Shown here piece after piece: positions 27,069 to 36,098 of a stretch of 64,000 nt of DNA (the first letter of the stretch is position 1; each line of letters begins with the position of its first letter). Origin of the DNA: Pseudomonas oryzae (GTDB lineage Bacteria > Pseudomonadota > Gammaproteobacteria > Pseudomonadales > Pseudomonadaceae); NCBI RefSeq assembly GCF_900104805.1, contig NZ_LT629751.1:1717001-1781000 (forward strand). Reading direction: 5' to 3'. A program made the translations under genes and the position numbers. The notes beneath the pieces are model-generated. The model was not told the origin of the DNA. It did no database searches and was given only the letters and a program-made list of their open reading frames with translations.

Positions 27069-27938
27069 ATGGATCGGCAATCGGGCAAGACGGCCTTCGT
27101 GCTGGCCGGCGGCGGCAGTCTCGGCGCCGTGCAGGTGGGCATGCTCAAGGCGCTGCTGGCCGAGGGGGTGGCCGCCGACCTGGTGGTCGGCTCCTCGGTG
27201 GGCGCGATCAACGCCGCCTACTTCGCCGCCGCGCCCGATCGCGAGGGCATCGCGCGGCTGGAGCGCATCTGGCTGGAGCTGCGGCGCAACGACATCTTTC
27301 CCCTCACGCTGGCCGATACCCTGCTGGGCCTGCTCGGTCGCCGCGACTACCTGGTGCCGGCCGGCCCGCTGCGCCGGCTGATCGAATCGTGCCTGCCCTA
27401 TCGCCTGCTGGAGGAAGCCGCGCTGCCCTGCCACGTGGTCGCTACCGACGTGCTGACCGGCAAGGAGGTGATCCTCTCCCGTGGCGAGGCGCTGCCCGCG
27501 CTGCTGGCCAGCGCGGCGATTCCGGCGGTGTACCCGACGGTGAGCATCGACGGGCTGCCGCTGATGGACGGCGGCATCGCCAGCAACACGCCGATTTCCG
27601 CCGCGCTGACGCTGGGCGCCAGCCGCGTGCTGGTGCTGCCGACCGGCACGCCCTGCGCGCTGAAGACGCCGCCGCACGGGGCGCTGGCGACAGCGCTGCA
27701 CGCCATCAATCTGCTGTCCATGCGCCAGCTGGTCGCCGATGTCGACCGCTTCGCCAGCCGCTGCGAGCTGATTGTCCTGCCGCCGCTGTGCCCGCAGGCG
27801 GTCAACGCCTACGACTTCTCGCACAGCGCCGAGCTGATCGAGCGCGCCGAACGGGCCGCCCGCCGCTGGCTGCAGGATGGCATGCAGCGCCTGCAGGACA
27901 AGGCCCCGCACGCGCTGCTGGTCCCTCACCGTCACTGA
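27069..27938 (+). CDS. Patatin-like phospholipase
   Basis: A 289-residue alpha/beta hydrolase of the patatin family: glycine-rich oxyanion loop GGGSLGAVQ (14-22), nucleophile S43 in GSSVG, and catalytic D167 in DGG. No signal peptide is seen, so it is probably cytoplasmic or associates with the inner membrane. It should cleave acyl chains from phospholipids or other lipids. The ribosome site is weak (GGGGTG). It stands alone between unrelated genes. Confidence 0.88.
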   Translation: MDRQSGKTAFVLAGGGSLGAVQVGMLKALLAEGVAADLVVGSSVGAINAAYFAAAPDREGIARLERIWLELRRNDIFPLTLADTLLGLLGRRDYLVPAGPLRRLIESCLPYRLLEEAALPCHVVATDVLTGKEVILSRGEALPALLASAAIPAVYPTVSIDGLPLMDGGIASNTPISAALTLGASRVLVLPTGTPCALKTPPHGALATALHAINLLSMRQLVADVDRFASRCELIVLPPLCPQAVNAYDFSHSAELIERAERAARRWLQDGMQRLQDKAPHALLVPHRH

Positions 27939-27996
27939 GCGTACAGCTCGCGCCCGCTGCCCCACGCCGCCCGTTCGAGACCTGTGCCGCGGCAAC

Positions 27997-28057
27997 CTGT
28001 AACCATCGACTTCCTGTTTCCGTGTATCTGTACCCATCGAATCCTCCCGCCTAGGAT
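27997..28057 (+). promoter_or_regulatory. Direct repeat and promoter upstream of the phzF-like gene
   Basis: CTGTAACCATCGA (27997-28009) and CTGTACCCATCGA (28028-28040) are a 12-of-13 direct repeat with start-to-start distance 31, three helical turns. The second copy overlaps a possible -35 (TGTACC, 28029-28034), 17 bases before TAGGAT (28052-28057). Paired direct repeats next to the -35 are typical of MocR/GntR-type activators. No such regulator gene is adjacent. Confidence 0.5.
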
Positions 28058-28091
28058 GGGCGGCAGAATCCAGTCCGCCAGAGAGATCGCG

Positions 28092-28973
28092 ATGCGCCAG
28101 ATACCGTTCAAGCAAGTCGACGTGTTCACCAAGACCCCGTTCCAGGGCAATCCGGTTGCCGTGGTGCTGCAGGCCGAGGGCCTCTCCGGCGAGGACATGC
28201 AGCGGATCGCCCGCTGGACCAACCTGTCGGAAACCACCTTCGTGCTGCCGGCCAGCAGCGCCGATGCCGACTACCGGGTGCGCATCTTCACCCCCGCCTC
28301 CGAACTGCCGTTCGCCGGCCACCCCACCATCGGCACCGCCCACGCGCTGCTGGAGGCCGGGGTGATCGCCCCGCGCGACGGCCGGCTGGTGCAGGAGTGC
28401 GCGGCCGGGCTGATCGGCCTGGAAGTGTGCGAGGACGGCGACGGCGAACGCTGGATCACCTTCGACCTGCCGCAGCCGGCGATCACGCCGCTGGACGCAA
28501 CCGAGATCGACGAGCTGGAGGCCATCCTCGGCTGCGCCGTGTCCCGCGCGGCCCAGCCACGACTGATCGACGTCGGCGCGCGCTGGATCGTCGCCCAGCT
28601 GGCCAGCGCCGAAGCGGTGCTGGCCTGCCAGCCGGACATGGCGCGCATGAAGCGGATCGAGCAGGAGCCACAGGAAACCGGGGTGACCATCTTCGGCGAG
28701 CACGCGCCGGGCGCGCCGGCGCGCATCGAGGTGCGCTCCTTCGCCCCGGCGTGTGGCATCGAGGAGGACCCGGTGTGCGGCAGCGGCAACGGCTGCGTGG
28801 CCGCCTTCATCCGCGCCAGCGAGCAGACCGCGCGCTTCGGCAGCCAGTACCTCGCCACCCAGGGCACCGCCATCGGCCGCGCCGGGCTGCTGCGCATCGC
28901 CATCGACGCCGAGCGCATCCGGGTCGGCGGCATGGCGGTGACCTGCGTCGACGGGCAGCTGCGCACCGCATAG
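28092..28973 (+). CDS. PhzF-family isomerase/epimerase-like protein
   Basis: A 293-residue member of the PhzF family: FKQVDVFTKTPFQGNPVAVV at the start, catalytic-type glutamate in NLSETTFV near residue 46, RIFTPASELPFAGHPTIGTA, and the C-terminal EEDPVCGSGNGCVA. PhzF of the phenazine pathway is an isomerase; most relatives, like this one outside a phenazine cluster, have unknown substrates. GAGAGA precedes the ATG. It is flanked by its own promoter region and a downstream hairpin. Confidence 0.87.
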   Translation: MRQIPFKQVDVFTKTPFQGNPVAVVLQAEGLSGEDMQRIARWTNLSETTFVLPASSADADYRVRIFTPASELPFAGHPTIGTAHALLEAGVIAPRDGRLVQECAAGLIGLEVCEDGDGERWITFDLPQPAITPLDATEIDELEAILGCAVSRAAQPRLIDVGARWIVAQLASAEAVLACQPDMARMKRIEQEPQETGVTIFGEHAPGAPARIEVRSFAPACGIEEDPVCGSGNGCVAAFIRASEQTARFGSQYLATQGTAIGRAGLLRIAIDAERIRVGGMAVTCVDGQLRTA

Positions 28974-28990
28974 GCGGGACATCCCGGCCC

Positions 28991-29014
28991 GGCCGGCAGC
29001 GCCATCTGCCGGCC
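28991..29014 (+). terminator. Hairpin after the phzF-like gene
   Basis: GGCCGGCAG and CTGCCGGCC form a perfect nine-base stem with a six-base loop, 18 bases after the stop codon. No T run follows, so termination strength is uncertain. Confidence 0.5.
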
Positions 29015-29081
29015 CGTGCCTGCAGCCTGGCGATGAGACGCTAGCCTTGGAGTGACGCTGCAATCACTGCCGAGGTGAGAA

Positions 29082-30251
29082 ATGCCCCAAGCCGCTGCAC
29101 ACCGGCTGATGCTGGCCCTGGGCTCCGCGCTGCTGCTGACGGCCTGTGCCGGTGGCACGGGCGTGAAATACCCCACGCTGGACGGTGCCAGGCCGCTGGT
29201 GATCGGCCATCGCGGCGCCGCCGGCTACCTGCCGGACCACACGCTGGAGGGTTACCGCAAGGCCATCGCGCTGGGCGCCGACTTCATCGAGCCCGACCTG
29301 GTGGCCACCCGCGATGGCGTGCTGGTGGCGCGCCACGAGCCGAACATCACCGCCACCACCGACGTGAAGGATCACCCCGAGTTCGCCAGCCGCAAGACGC
29401 GGCGCACGATCGATGGGGTCGAGGAGGAAGGCTGGTTCGTCAGCGACTTCACCCTCGCCGAACTGAGAACCCTGGGCGCCATCCAGCCGTTCCCCGAGCG
29501 CGATCAGTCCTACAACGGCAAGTTCCCGATTCCCACCCTCGAGGAAGTGCTCGACCTCGCCCGCAGCGAGAGTGCACGCCTGGGGCGCAGCATCGGCGTG
29601 TATGCCGAAACCAAGCATCCCACGTGGCACGCCCGCCAGGGCCTCGGGCTGGAGGATCGCCTGCTCGCCATCCTGGCCCGCTACGGCTACACCCGACGGG
29701 ATTCGCCGGTGATCCTGCAGTCGTTCGAGGTGGCCAACCTCAAGTACCTGCGCGGCAAGACGCAGTTGCGTCTGGTGCAACTGGTCGACGCCAGCGACAT
29801 CGGCGCCGATGGCGGCATCCAGCTGGTCGCGCCCTTCGACAAGCCCTACGACTTCGCCGTGGCCGGCGATCCGCGCACCTTCGCCGATCTGCTGACCCTC
29901 GAGGGCCTCGCGGAGATCGCGACCTACGCCGACGGCATCGGCCCGTGGAAGCCATACCTGATTCCTTCAAGGCTGCTGGACGACGACCGCGACGGCCAGC
30001 CGGACGACCGCAACGGCGACGGCCAGCTCGACGAGCGCGACCGGGTGCTGATGGCGCCCACCGCGGTGGTCGGCAACGCCCACGCCGCCGGGCTGTTCGT
30101 GCATCCCTACACCTTCCGCAGCGAGGCCAGGCGCCTGGCGTCGGACTTCCGAGGCGATCCCCTGGCCGAATACCGGCTGTTCTACGCGCTGGGGGTGGAC
30201 GGGGTGTTCAGCGAGTTCGCCGACCAGGCGACGGCGGCGCGGGACCATTGA
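29082..30251 (+). CDS. glpQ: Glycerophosphodiester phosphodiesterase, lipoprotein form
   Basis: A 389-residue protein with a lipobox LLTAC (C22) and a GDPD TIM barrel: [18 protein letters not shown] (H43 catalytic) and the metal ligands in [20 protein letters not shown]. It hydrolyses glycerophosphodiesters to glycerol 3-phosphate and alcohols in the periplasm. Near residues 305-325 it carries an aspartate-rich insert, [19 protein letters not shown], like a tandem EF-hand calcium loop. A bidirectional terminator lies downstream. Confidence 0.92.
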   Translation: MPQAAAHRLMLALGSALLLTACAGGTGVKYPTLDGARPLVIGHRGAAGYLPDHTLEGYRKAIALGADFIEPDLVATRDGVLVARHEPNITATTDVKDHPEFASRKTRRTIDGVEEEGWFVSDFTLAELRTLGAIQPFPERDQSYNGKFPIPTLEEVLDLARSESARLGRSIGVYAETKHPTWHARQGLGLEDRLLAILARYGYTRRDSPVILQSFEVANLKYLRGKTQLRLVQLVDASDIGADGGIQLVAPFDKPYDFAVAGDPRTFADLLTLEGLAEIATYADGIGPWKPYLIPSRLLDDDRDGQPDDRNGDGQLDERDRVLMAPTAVVGNAHAAGLFVHPYTFRSEARRLASDFRGDPLAEYRLFYALGVDGVFSEFADQATAARDH

Positions 30252-30310
30252 GGCATCCCGCCGGCACCGCGCGCGGTCGCGCGGCGAGGACTGTCTCGGC
30301 AGGTCAGCCC

Positions 30311-30346
30311 GCCTGCCGGCATCCGGACGACCGGATACCGGCAGGC
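30311..30346. terminator. Bidirectional terminator between convergent genes
   Basis: GCCTGCCGGCATCCGG and CCGGATACCGGCAGGC pair at 15 of 16 positions around an ACGA loop, exactly between glpQ and the reverse-strand sulfatase gene. Confidence 0.7.
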
Positions 30347-30353
30347 GCCGGGC

Positions 30354-32441
30354 TCATTCCGCCTTGCGCGGGGCTGCGGCCTGGGCCAGCGAACCACCCG
30401 CCGGCCCGTCGACCACGCCGGCGCTGTTGTCCTGCAGGCTCCGGGTGGCCACCTGCAGGAAGGCCTGCAACTGCGGCATGAGCTGGCCGATGGCCTGCTC
30501 GTCGCGCACAGGGTCGACGCCGGCCCGCTCGTGCAGGCGGTAGTCGTAGAGCTTGGGCGCGCCGCCCTGCGGCAGCACCAGCAGGCGACTGCCCGAGACC
30601 AGCGCCACGGTCTGGTCGCTGCCGGACGGCTTGACCACGCCGAAGCCCTGGTCCGCCGCGTCGAGGCTGAGCAGGTCGCGGCCCCAGCACTGGTGCTGCA
30701 CCGCGCCGCCGAGGCGGCCCATGATGGTCGGCACCACGTCCAGCTGGGTGCCGGCGATGTCGTTGCGCGCGCCGAACTTGTCCTGCACCCCCGGGCCGAT
30801 CAGCAGCAGCGGCACGTGGAAGCGGTACAGGTCGATGTCGCTGAGCTGCTCGGGGGCACCGAAGCCGTGGTCGCCGACGATGACGAACAGGGTGTCCTTG
30901 AAGTACGGCTCCTGACGGGCCTTGTCGAAGAACTGCCCCAGCGCCCAGTCGGAGTAGCGCATGGCGGTCAGGTGCTCGTCGAGCGCGCCGAAGCCGCTCA
31001 CCTTCTCCACCGGCAGCTGCTCGGGCAGCGCGTAGGGGGTGTGGTTGGAGAGGGTCTGCAGCAGCGCGTAGAACGGCCGCTCGCGGTCCTGCTTGGCCAG
31101 CTCCTCGGCGCCACGGTCGAACATGTCCTGGTCGGACACGCCCCAGGTCGGGTCGGAGAACACCGGGTTCTCGTAGTCGTTGCGGCCGATGAAGCGGGTC
31201 ATGCCCTGGTTGCCGAAGAATCCCTGCTGGTTGTCCCAGCCGAAATCGCCGTTGTAGACGTACAGGTTGTCGAAGCCGCGCTGGCCGAGCAGCTGCGGCA
31301 GGCCGGAGAAGCGGTGGGTGCCTTCCGGCTGCTGCATCAGGTATTCGAAGCCCGGCAGGTTGGGGAAGCAGGCCATGGTGGCGAACATGCCCTGGTGGGT
31401 GTGGGTGCCGTTGGAGAAGTAGCGGGTGAACAGCAGCCCTTCCTTGCTCAGGCGGTCGAAGTTGGGGGTGATGTTGCCCTCACCGCCCAGCGCGCCGACG
31501 TAGTGGCCGGCGAAGCTCTCCATGAGGATCACCACCACGTTGCGGATCGGCAGGGTGCCCTGCTCGCTCGGCGCCATCACCCGGCGCACCGCCGCGCGGT
31601 CGGCGTCGACCAGCCGCTCGTGCGGGGTCAGCAGCATGTCGCGCACCCGTTGCTCGGCCTCGGCCGGCGGCAGGCTGGCCTTCCACACGTTGTCGCGGTG
31701 ATCGGACCAGCGTCCCTTGGCGGCGTCGACCAGCGACAGGACGCCGTTGTAGCCGAGCTGGTTGGCGAACACCGAGTCGGTGGTGCTGGCGTCGCCCCAG
31801 CGCAGCGGCGGACCCTGGCGCAGGGTACCGCGGGCGGCGACCACCGCCACCAGCAGGCACAGCACGAAGGCGCCGAGCCGCCAGTGCCAGCGCACGTCCC
31901 GCGCGCGCTCGATGCGCGGCAGGCACCAGCGGTGCAGGCGCTGGAACGCCTTGAACAGCAGCCAGCTGGCCAGCGCCCAGGCCAGCAGGTAACGACCCAC
32001 CGGGAAGCCGTACCAGAGCATGCTCAGCACCGTCTTCGGGTCTTCGCCGAGGTACTGGAACACCAGGGCATTCAGGCGCTGGTGGAACTCGCGGTAGAAG
32101 TCCAGCTCGAGCACACCGAGGAACAGCGTGAGGCTGGCGAACAGGCTCAGCCAGGCCAGTTGCCAGCGCCGCGCGCCGATCAGCAGCTGGCTGGGGATCG
32201 CCAGCAAGAGCGGCGCGATCCCGAACACTACCACGCGCAGGTCGAAACGCAGGCCATTGCCGAAGGCCTCGACGAAGTTACCCAGCGGCGTGCTGCCGAT
32301 CAGGTCGCGGTTGTAGACCAGCAGGGCCGCGCGCAGCACGGCATAGAGGAGCAGCAGCAACAGACCGCTGAGGGCGGTGAAGGCCAGGTGCTCGCGCAGG
32401 CCGGGACGGGGCGCGGCGAAGGAGGATGACGATGGACGCAT
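30354..32441 (-). CDS. LTA-synthase-like sulfatase-family phosphoglycerol transferase
   Basis: A 695-residue protein with about five N-terminal membrane helices (residues 15-200) and an extracytoplasmic alkaline-phosphatase/sulfatase fold from about residue 290. Motifs match LtaS/OpgB-type enzymes: VVVILMESFAGHYVG (metal-binding glutamate), NGTHTHQGMFA (nucleophile threonine) and FVIVGDHGFG (metal-binding D and H). Such enzymes transfer phosphoglycerol from phosphatidylglycerol; in Gram-negatives the acceptor is usually a periplasmic glucan or is unknown. It is the second gene of a two-gene operon, three bases after a propeller protein. Confidence 0.9.
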   Translation of the reverse strand: MRPSSSSFAAPRPGLREHLAFTALSGLLLLLLYAVLRAALLVYNRDLIGSTPLGNFVEAFGNGLRFDLRVVVFGIAPLLLAIPSQLLIGARRWQLAWLSLFASLTLFLGVLELDFYREFHQRLNALVFQYLGEDPKTVLSMLWYGFPVGRYLLAWALASWLLFKAFQRLHRWCLPRIERARDVRWHWRLGAFVLCLLVAVVAARGTLRQGPPLRWGDASTTDSVFANQLGYNGVLSLVDAAKGRWSDHRDNVWKASLPPAEAEQRVRDMLLTPHERLVDADRAAVRRVMAPSEQGTLPIRNVVVILMESFAGHYVGALGGEGNITPNFDRLSKEGLLFTRYFSNGTHTHQGMFATMACFPNLPGFEYLMQQPEGTHRFSGLPQLLGQRGFDNLYVYNGDFGWDNQQGFFGNQGMTRFIGRNDYENPVFSDPTWGVSDQDMFDRGAEELAKQDRERPFYALLQTLSNHTPYALPEQLPVEKVSGFGALDEHLTAMRYSDWALGQFFDKARQEPYFKDTLFVIVGDHGFGAPEQLSDIDLYRFHVPLLLIGPGVQDKFGARNDIAGTQLDVVPTIMGRLGGAVQHQCWGRDLLSLDAADQGFGVVKPSGSDQTVALVSGSRLLVLPQGGAPKLYDYRLHERAGVDPVRDEQAIGQLMPQLQAFLQVATRSLQDNSAGVVDGPAGGSLAQAAAPRKAE

Positions 32442-32444
32442 GGA

Positions 32445-33362
32445 TCAACTTCCGGAGGAGATACGTTGCAGCTGCAGCACGCGGTTGCGGCCCTGCTCGG
32501 CGAGCAGGTAGTGGCCGGGGGCGGTTTCCAGCAGGGTCTGCGCCGAGCGCAGGTGGGACAGCACGGTATGCAACCGGCCGTCGCGGTCGAGCAGCAGCAG
32601 GCGCGCCAGGTGCGTGGCATCCTCGCTGACCCACAGGCCGTCGGCGTTGCACAGCAGGAAGCCGGGCTGGTTGAACTCGCCGGGCAGCGTCGGATCGCTG
32701 CCATCGGCGCTCAGCTGGCGCACCCGATTCTTGGCCTTCTCGGTATAGAACAGGCGTCCATCGGGACAGACGGCGACCCCCTCGGCCTCGTCCAGGTGGC
32801 GACGCAGCACCTCGACTTCATCGCGCTCGGAATCGTAGCGCAGCAGGTTGCCGTCGCCGTGGCGGTCCTCGATGGCGTACAGGTACTGGCCGTCGCTGGC
32901 CAGGCCCTCGACATTCACCGCAGAAAACAGCGCGCGGGTCCCCTCGGCGGTGCGCCAGAGCACCGGCTGTTCGCCCTGTTCCTGACTGAACACCACGCCG
33001 CCGCGGAAGGCCAGCATGCCGTCGGGCTTGGACAACCCGGCCTGTACCTCGCCGAGCTGCCCGTCCGCCGCCAGGCGCAGCAGGCCACCCTGGCCGGCGT
33101 TGCGCTCCTGGCTGAGCAACAGGGCGCCCTCGGCATCCAGGGCCAGCGCGCTGACCTTGTCGACGGCATCGAGATAGACCGCCGCAGACCAGCCGTCCTC
33201 GGCCTGCACCGGATAGAAGTGCCGCCAGCCGGCCTGCGCCATGCCCAGCAACAGCATCAGGGCCGCGCCGGCCAGCAGCTGCCAGACATGCAGTCGTCGA
33301 CGCGACGGCCAGCCGGTGAACTGCGCCCGCAAGGAGGGGAAGACGGCGAGAGTTGTTGGCAT
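32445..33362 (-). CDS. Membrane-anchored SMP-30/NHL-like beta-propeller protein
   Basis: A 305-residue protein with one membrane helix (about residues 24-43) and a periplasmic domain of repeated units such as LALDAEGALLLSQERNAGQG, VEGLASDGQYLYAIEDRHGD and AEGVAVCPDGRLFYTEKAKN. These are typical blades of an SMP-30/NHL beta-propeller. It ends three bases before the LTA-synthase-like gene, so the two are co-transcribed. A partner or substrate-binding role for the propeller is inference. The start at 33362 has only a weak ribosome site. Confidence 0.72.
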   Translation of the reverse strand: MPTTLAVFPSLRAQFTGWPSRRRLHVWQLLAGAALMLLLGMAQAGWRHFYPVQAEDGWSAAVYLDAVDKVSALALDAEGALLLSQERNAGQGGLLRLAADGQLGEVQAGLSKPDGMLAFRGGVVFSQEQGEQPVLWRTAEGTRALFSAVNVEGLASDGQYLYAIEDRHGDGNLLRYDSERDEVEVLRRHLDEAEGVAVCPDGRLFYTEKAKNRVRQLSADGSDPTLPGEFNQPGFLLCNADGLWVSEDATHLARLLLLDRDGRLHTVLSHLRSAQTLLETAPGHYLLAEQGRNRVLQLQRISSGS

Positions 33363-33407
33363 GTCGTTGGTCTGCTTCACAAAATCCGCAGACCTTAGAC
33401 AGCCCCC

Positions 33408-33427
33408 CATCAAGCCGGCATCAAGCC
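33408..33427 (-). promoter_or_regulatory. 11-base-period direct repeat upstream of the propeller/LTA-synthase operon
   Basis: On the reverse strand GGCTTGATG occurs twice, separated by CC, giving an exact 11-base period just upstream of the operon. OmpR/PhoB-type response regulators bind such direct repeats. No regulator gene is adjacent. Confidence 0.45.
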
Positions 33428-33471
33428 AAGGTGAAAAATTCGTAAGTTGCGCGACGGGTGGTGGCCAGCGC

Positions 33472-34443
33472 CTACAGCCAGTCCAGCCGCTTGAAGTTGG
33501 CATAGAGCCCGCCGCAGCCGAGCACGATCACCCCGAGCACGCCGAAGTAGCCGTACTGCCAGGTCAGCTCGGGCATGTGCTCGAAGTTCATCCCGTAGAT
33601 GCCGGCCAGCGCGGTCGGGAAGGCGAGGATCGCCGCCCAGGCGGCGAACTTGCGCTGCACAACGCTCTGCCGCGAGGCTTCCAGAAGCAGGCCGAGCTCG
33701 ATGGCATGATCGGCCATCTCGCGCTGGCCGTTGAGGTCTTCCTGCAGGCGGGCGACGTGGATGGCGATGTCGCGGAAGTACGGGCGCATCGGCTTGTCGA
33801 TGAACGGGAAATCGAGCTGCTGCAGCTCGCGGCAGATCTCCGCCAGGGGCGCGATCTGCCGGCGCAGGCGCAGCAGGTCGCGGCGCAGATCGGCGATGTG
33901 CTCGATGTCTTCGGGCGTCAGCGAGCGGCTGAGCACGGTCTGCTCGAGATCCTCCAGCTCCTCGAAGATGCTGTCGAGCAGCGGCCGGTAGTTCTCGATG
34001 ACGAAGCCGAGCAGCGCGTACAGCACGTAATCCTCGCCCTGCTCGAGCAGCAGCGGGCGCGCCTCGCAGCGTTGGCGCACGGTGGAGTACGGCGCCGAGT
34101 CGCCGTAGCGGGCGCTGATCACGTAGCCCTTGCCGGCGAACAGCTGGGTCTCGACGAAGGTCAGTTGCCCACCCACGCGGATCGGCGAGTAGACCACCAT
34201 GAACAGCGCATCGCCGAAGGTTTCCAGCTTGGGCCGCGTGTGCCGGGCGATGGCGTCCTCCATGGCCAGTTCGTGCAGGTTGAACTGCTGCTGAAGAGCG
34301 TGCAGCAGCTCGCGGTCCGGGTCGCGCAGGCCGATCCACACCATGTGCCCGGGCTTCGCGGCCCACTGGCTGCCTTCCCCGATGTCGATATCGGCGACCT
34401 TGCGTCCCCGGTGATAGGCAGCGGCGGCAACGACCTGGCCCAT
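33472..34443 (-). CDS. corA: CorA-family Mg2+/Co2+ transporter
   Basis: A 323-residue protein: a long cytoplasmic domain, extended helices (about residues 140-260), then two C-terminal membrane helices with the GMN signature in IYGMNFEHMPELTW. This is the CorA architecture and length. CorA forms pentameric magnesium channels in the inner membrane. It is transcribed divergently from the hupE-like gene with 269 bases between starts. Confidence 0.93.
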   Translation of the reverse strand: MGQVVAAAAYHRGRKVADIDIGEGSQWAAKPGHMVWIGLRDPDRELLHALQQQFNLHELAMEDAIARHTRPKLETFGDALFMVVYSPIRVGGQLTFVETQLFAGKGYVISARYGDSAPYSTVRQRCEARPLLLEQGEDYVLYALLGFVIENYRPLLDSIFEELEDLEQTVLSRSLTPEDIEHIADLRRDLLRLRRQIAPLAEICRELQQLDFPFIDKPMRPYFRDIAIHVARLQEDLNGQREMADHAIELGLLLEASRQSVVQRKFAAWAAILAFPTALAGIYGMNFEHMPELTWQYGYFGVLGVIVLGCGGLYANFKRLDWL

Positions 34444-34712
34444 GGATGTACCTCGCGCGGAAATGGGAAGCGCAGCTTAACGCGCCCTGCGCCGCCGGGG
34501 CCAATGCCCGGCCCGGATTCGCTTGCGCCGGGCAGCGCTGCGCAGGGGGGCCGCCGGGATGGTGCCAGCGGCGTCGATGTCCACCCGCACCGCGACCGGG
34601 GAAATCAGTACCAAGGCAGCAGGCGACCCCACCCTATCGCCCGATTGCTGCTCGGTCAGCCGGGCGCAATGATCGAGAGTCCCTCGCGCACACTGCAACT
34701 CAGGACTCATCC

Positions 34713-35447
34713 ATGCATTCGTTATCCCTGCGCGGGACAGGTGCGCTCGTCGCGCGCCTGCGCCGCTCGTTACTGCTGCCCCTGCTCAGCGCCCTGCTGT
34801 TCATGGCCGCGCCCGCGGCCCTGGCCCACGGCGTGGCCGAGGGCGACAAGGGCTTCATCCAGGAAAGCTCGGGGGTGATGCTGCTGCCGTTCGTCTACCT
34901 GGGCGCCAAGCACATGATCACCGGCTACGATCACCTGCTGTTCCTCTTCGGGGTGATCTTCTTCCTCTACCGCCTCAGGGACGTCGGCCTCTACGTCACG
35001 CTGTTCGCGGTCGGCCACTCGGTCACCCTGCTGCTCGGCGTACTGCTGGAGATCAGCGTCAGCGCCTACCTGGTCGACGCCATCATCGGCTTCTCGGTGG
35101 TGTACAAGGCGCTCGACAACCTGGGCGCCTTCCAGCGCTGGTTCGGCTGCCAGCCGGATACCCGCGCGGCCACCCTGGTGTTCGGCCTGATCCACGGCTT
35201 CGGCCTGGCCACCAAGATCCTCGACTACCAGATCGCCGCCGATGGCCTGATCGCCAACCTGATCGCCTTCAACGTCGGCGTCGAGATCGGCCAGTTGCTG
35301 GCCCTCGGCGCCATCCTGATCGCCATGGGCTACTGGCGGCGCAGCGCCGGTTTCTGGCGCCACGCCTACACCGCCAACGTCGCCATGCTGAGCGCCGGTT
35401 TCCTGCTGATGGGTTACCAGCTCACCGGTCTGATCGTGTCCCAGTAA
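34713..35447 (+). CDS. HupE/UreJ-family membrane protein
   Basis: A 244-residue protein with a signal-like first helix ending PAALAHG, then about seven membrane helices. It contains GYDHLLFLFGVIFFLY, the histidine-bearing HupE/UreJ motif, and GLIHGFGLATKILD. Members carry nickel or cobalt or have unknown substrates. AGGA precedes the ATG. The next gene starts 12 bases after its stop and probably encodes a partner. Confidence 0.85.
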   Translation: MHSLSLRGTGALVARLRRSLLLPLLSALLFMAAPAALAHGVAEGDKGFIQESSGVMLLPFVYLGAKHMITGYDHLLFLFGVIFFLYRLRDVGLYVTLFAVGHSVTLLLGVLLEISVSAYLVDAIIGFSVVYKALDNLGAFQRWFGCQPDTRAATLVFGLIHGFGLATKILDYQIAADGLIANLIAFNVGVEIGQLLALGAILIAMGYWRRSAGFWRHAYTANVAMLSAGFLLMGYQLTGLIVSQ

Positions 35448-35459
35448 GGAATTCTCGTC

Positions 35460-36098
35460 ATGTACAACAAGCGTCCCGATCTCAATGAGCTGCCGAGCAG
35501 CGCCCAGCTGCTGCGCTCCACCGTCCTCGCCCTGATCGCCGCCGGCGCCCTGCTGGTGACCGTGGTGATGCCGGCGGAATACGCCATCGACCCGACCGGC
35601 GTCGGCCGCCTGCTGGGGATGACCCAGATGGGCGAGCTGAAGGCCACCCTGGCCGCGGAGGCCACCGCCGAGGAACCCGCCGCCGAGCCGCAGCCCGCGG
35701 TGGCGGCAGCCCTGTCGGCCCCCGCTGCTGCCCCGGCCGCTCCGGCCGAGCCGCAGGCACCGCAGATCGCTGCACAGAAGCACGAGGTGAACCTCATCCT
35801 GAAGCCCAACCAGGCCACCGAGATCAAGCTGGAGATGAAGCAGGGCGCCGAGGCGCGCTTCCACTGGACGGCCAATGGCGGCCTGCTCAACTACGACACC
35901 CACGGCGACCCGTACAAGGCGCCCAAGGGCTTCTACCATGGCTATGGCAAGGGCAAGCAGACGCCCGAGCAGCAGGGCGTGCTGGTCGCCGCCTTCGACG
36001 GCAAGCACGGCTGGTTCTGGCGCAACCGCAGCAACCAGACGGTGAAGCTGACCCTGCGCACCGAGGGTGACTACATCACCATCGAGCAGGTGCTCTGA
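35460..36098 (+). CDS. Membrane-anchored periplasmic protein paired with HupE
   Basis: A 212-residue protein. One membrane helix (about residues 20-37) follows a short cytoplasmic N-terminus. Then comes an alanine/proline-rich linker (about 65-105) and a C-terminal beta-rich domain with HEVNLILKPNQATEIKLEMK and FHWTANGGLLNYDTHGDPY. Family recognised only as the anchor protein often found beside hupE-like genes; function unknown. The same reading frame stays open for 43 codons after its TGA and encodes a further membrane helix (see 36099-36230). Confidence 0.72.
   Translation: MYNKRPDLNELPSSAQLLRSTVLALIAAGALLVTVVMPAEYAIDPTGVGRLLGMTQMGELKATLAAEATAEEPAAEPQPAVAAALSAPAAAPAAPAEPQAPQIAAQKHEVNLILKPNQATEIKLEMKQGAEARFHWTANGGLLNYDTHGDPYKAPKGFYHGYGKGKQTPEQQGVLVAAFDGKHGWFWRNRSNQTVKLTLRTEGDYITIEQVL

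Noticed and set aside
36096-36098. UGA as a selenocysteine codon in the HupE partner gene
   Set aside because: No SECIS-type hairpin was recognised directly after it, and the surrounding sequence has no redox-active context.
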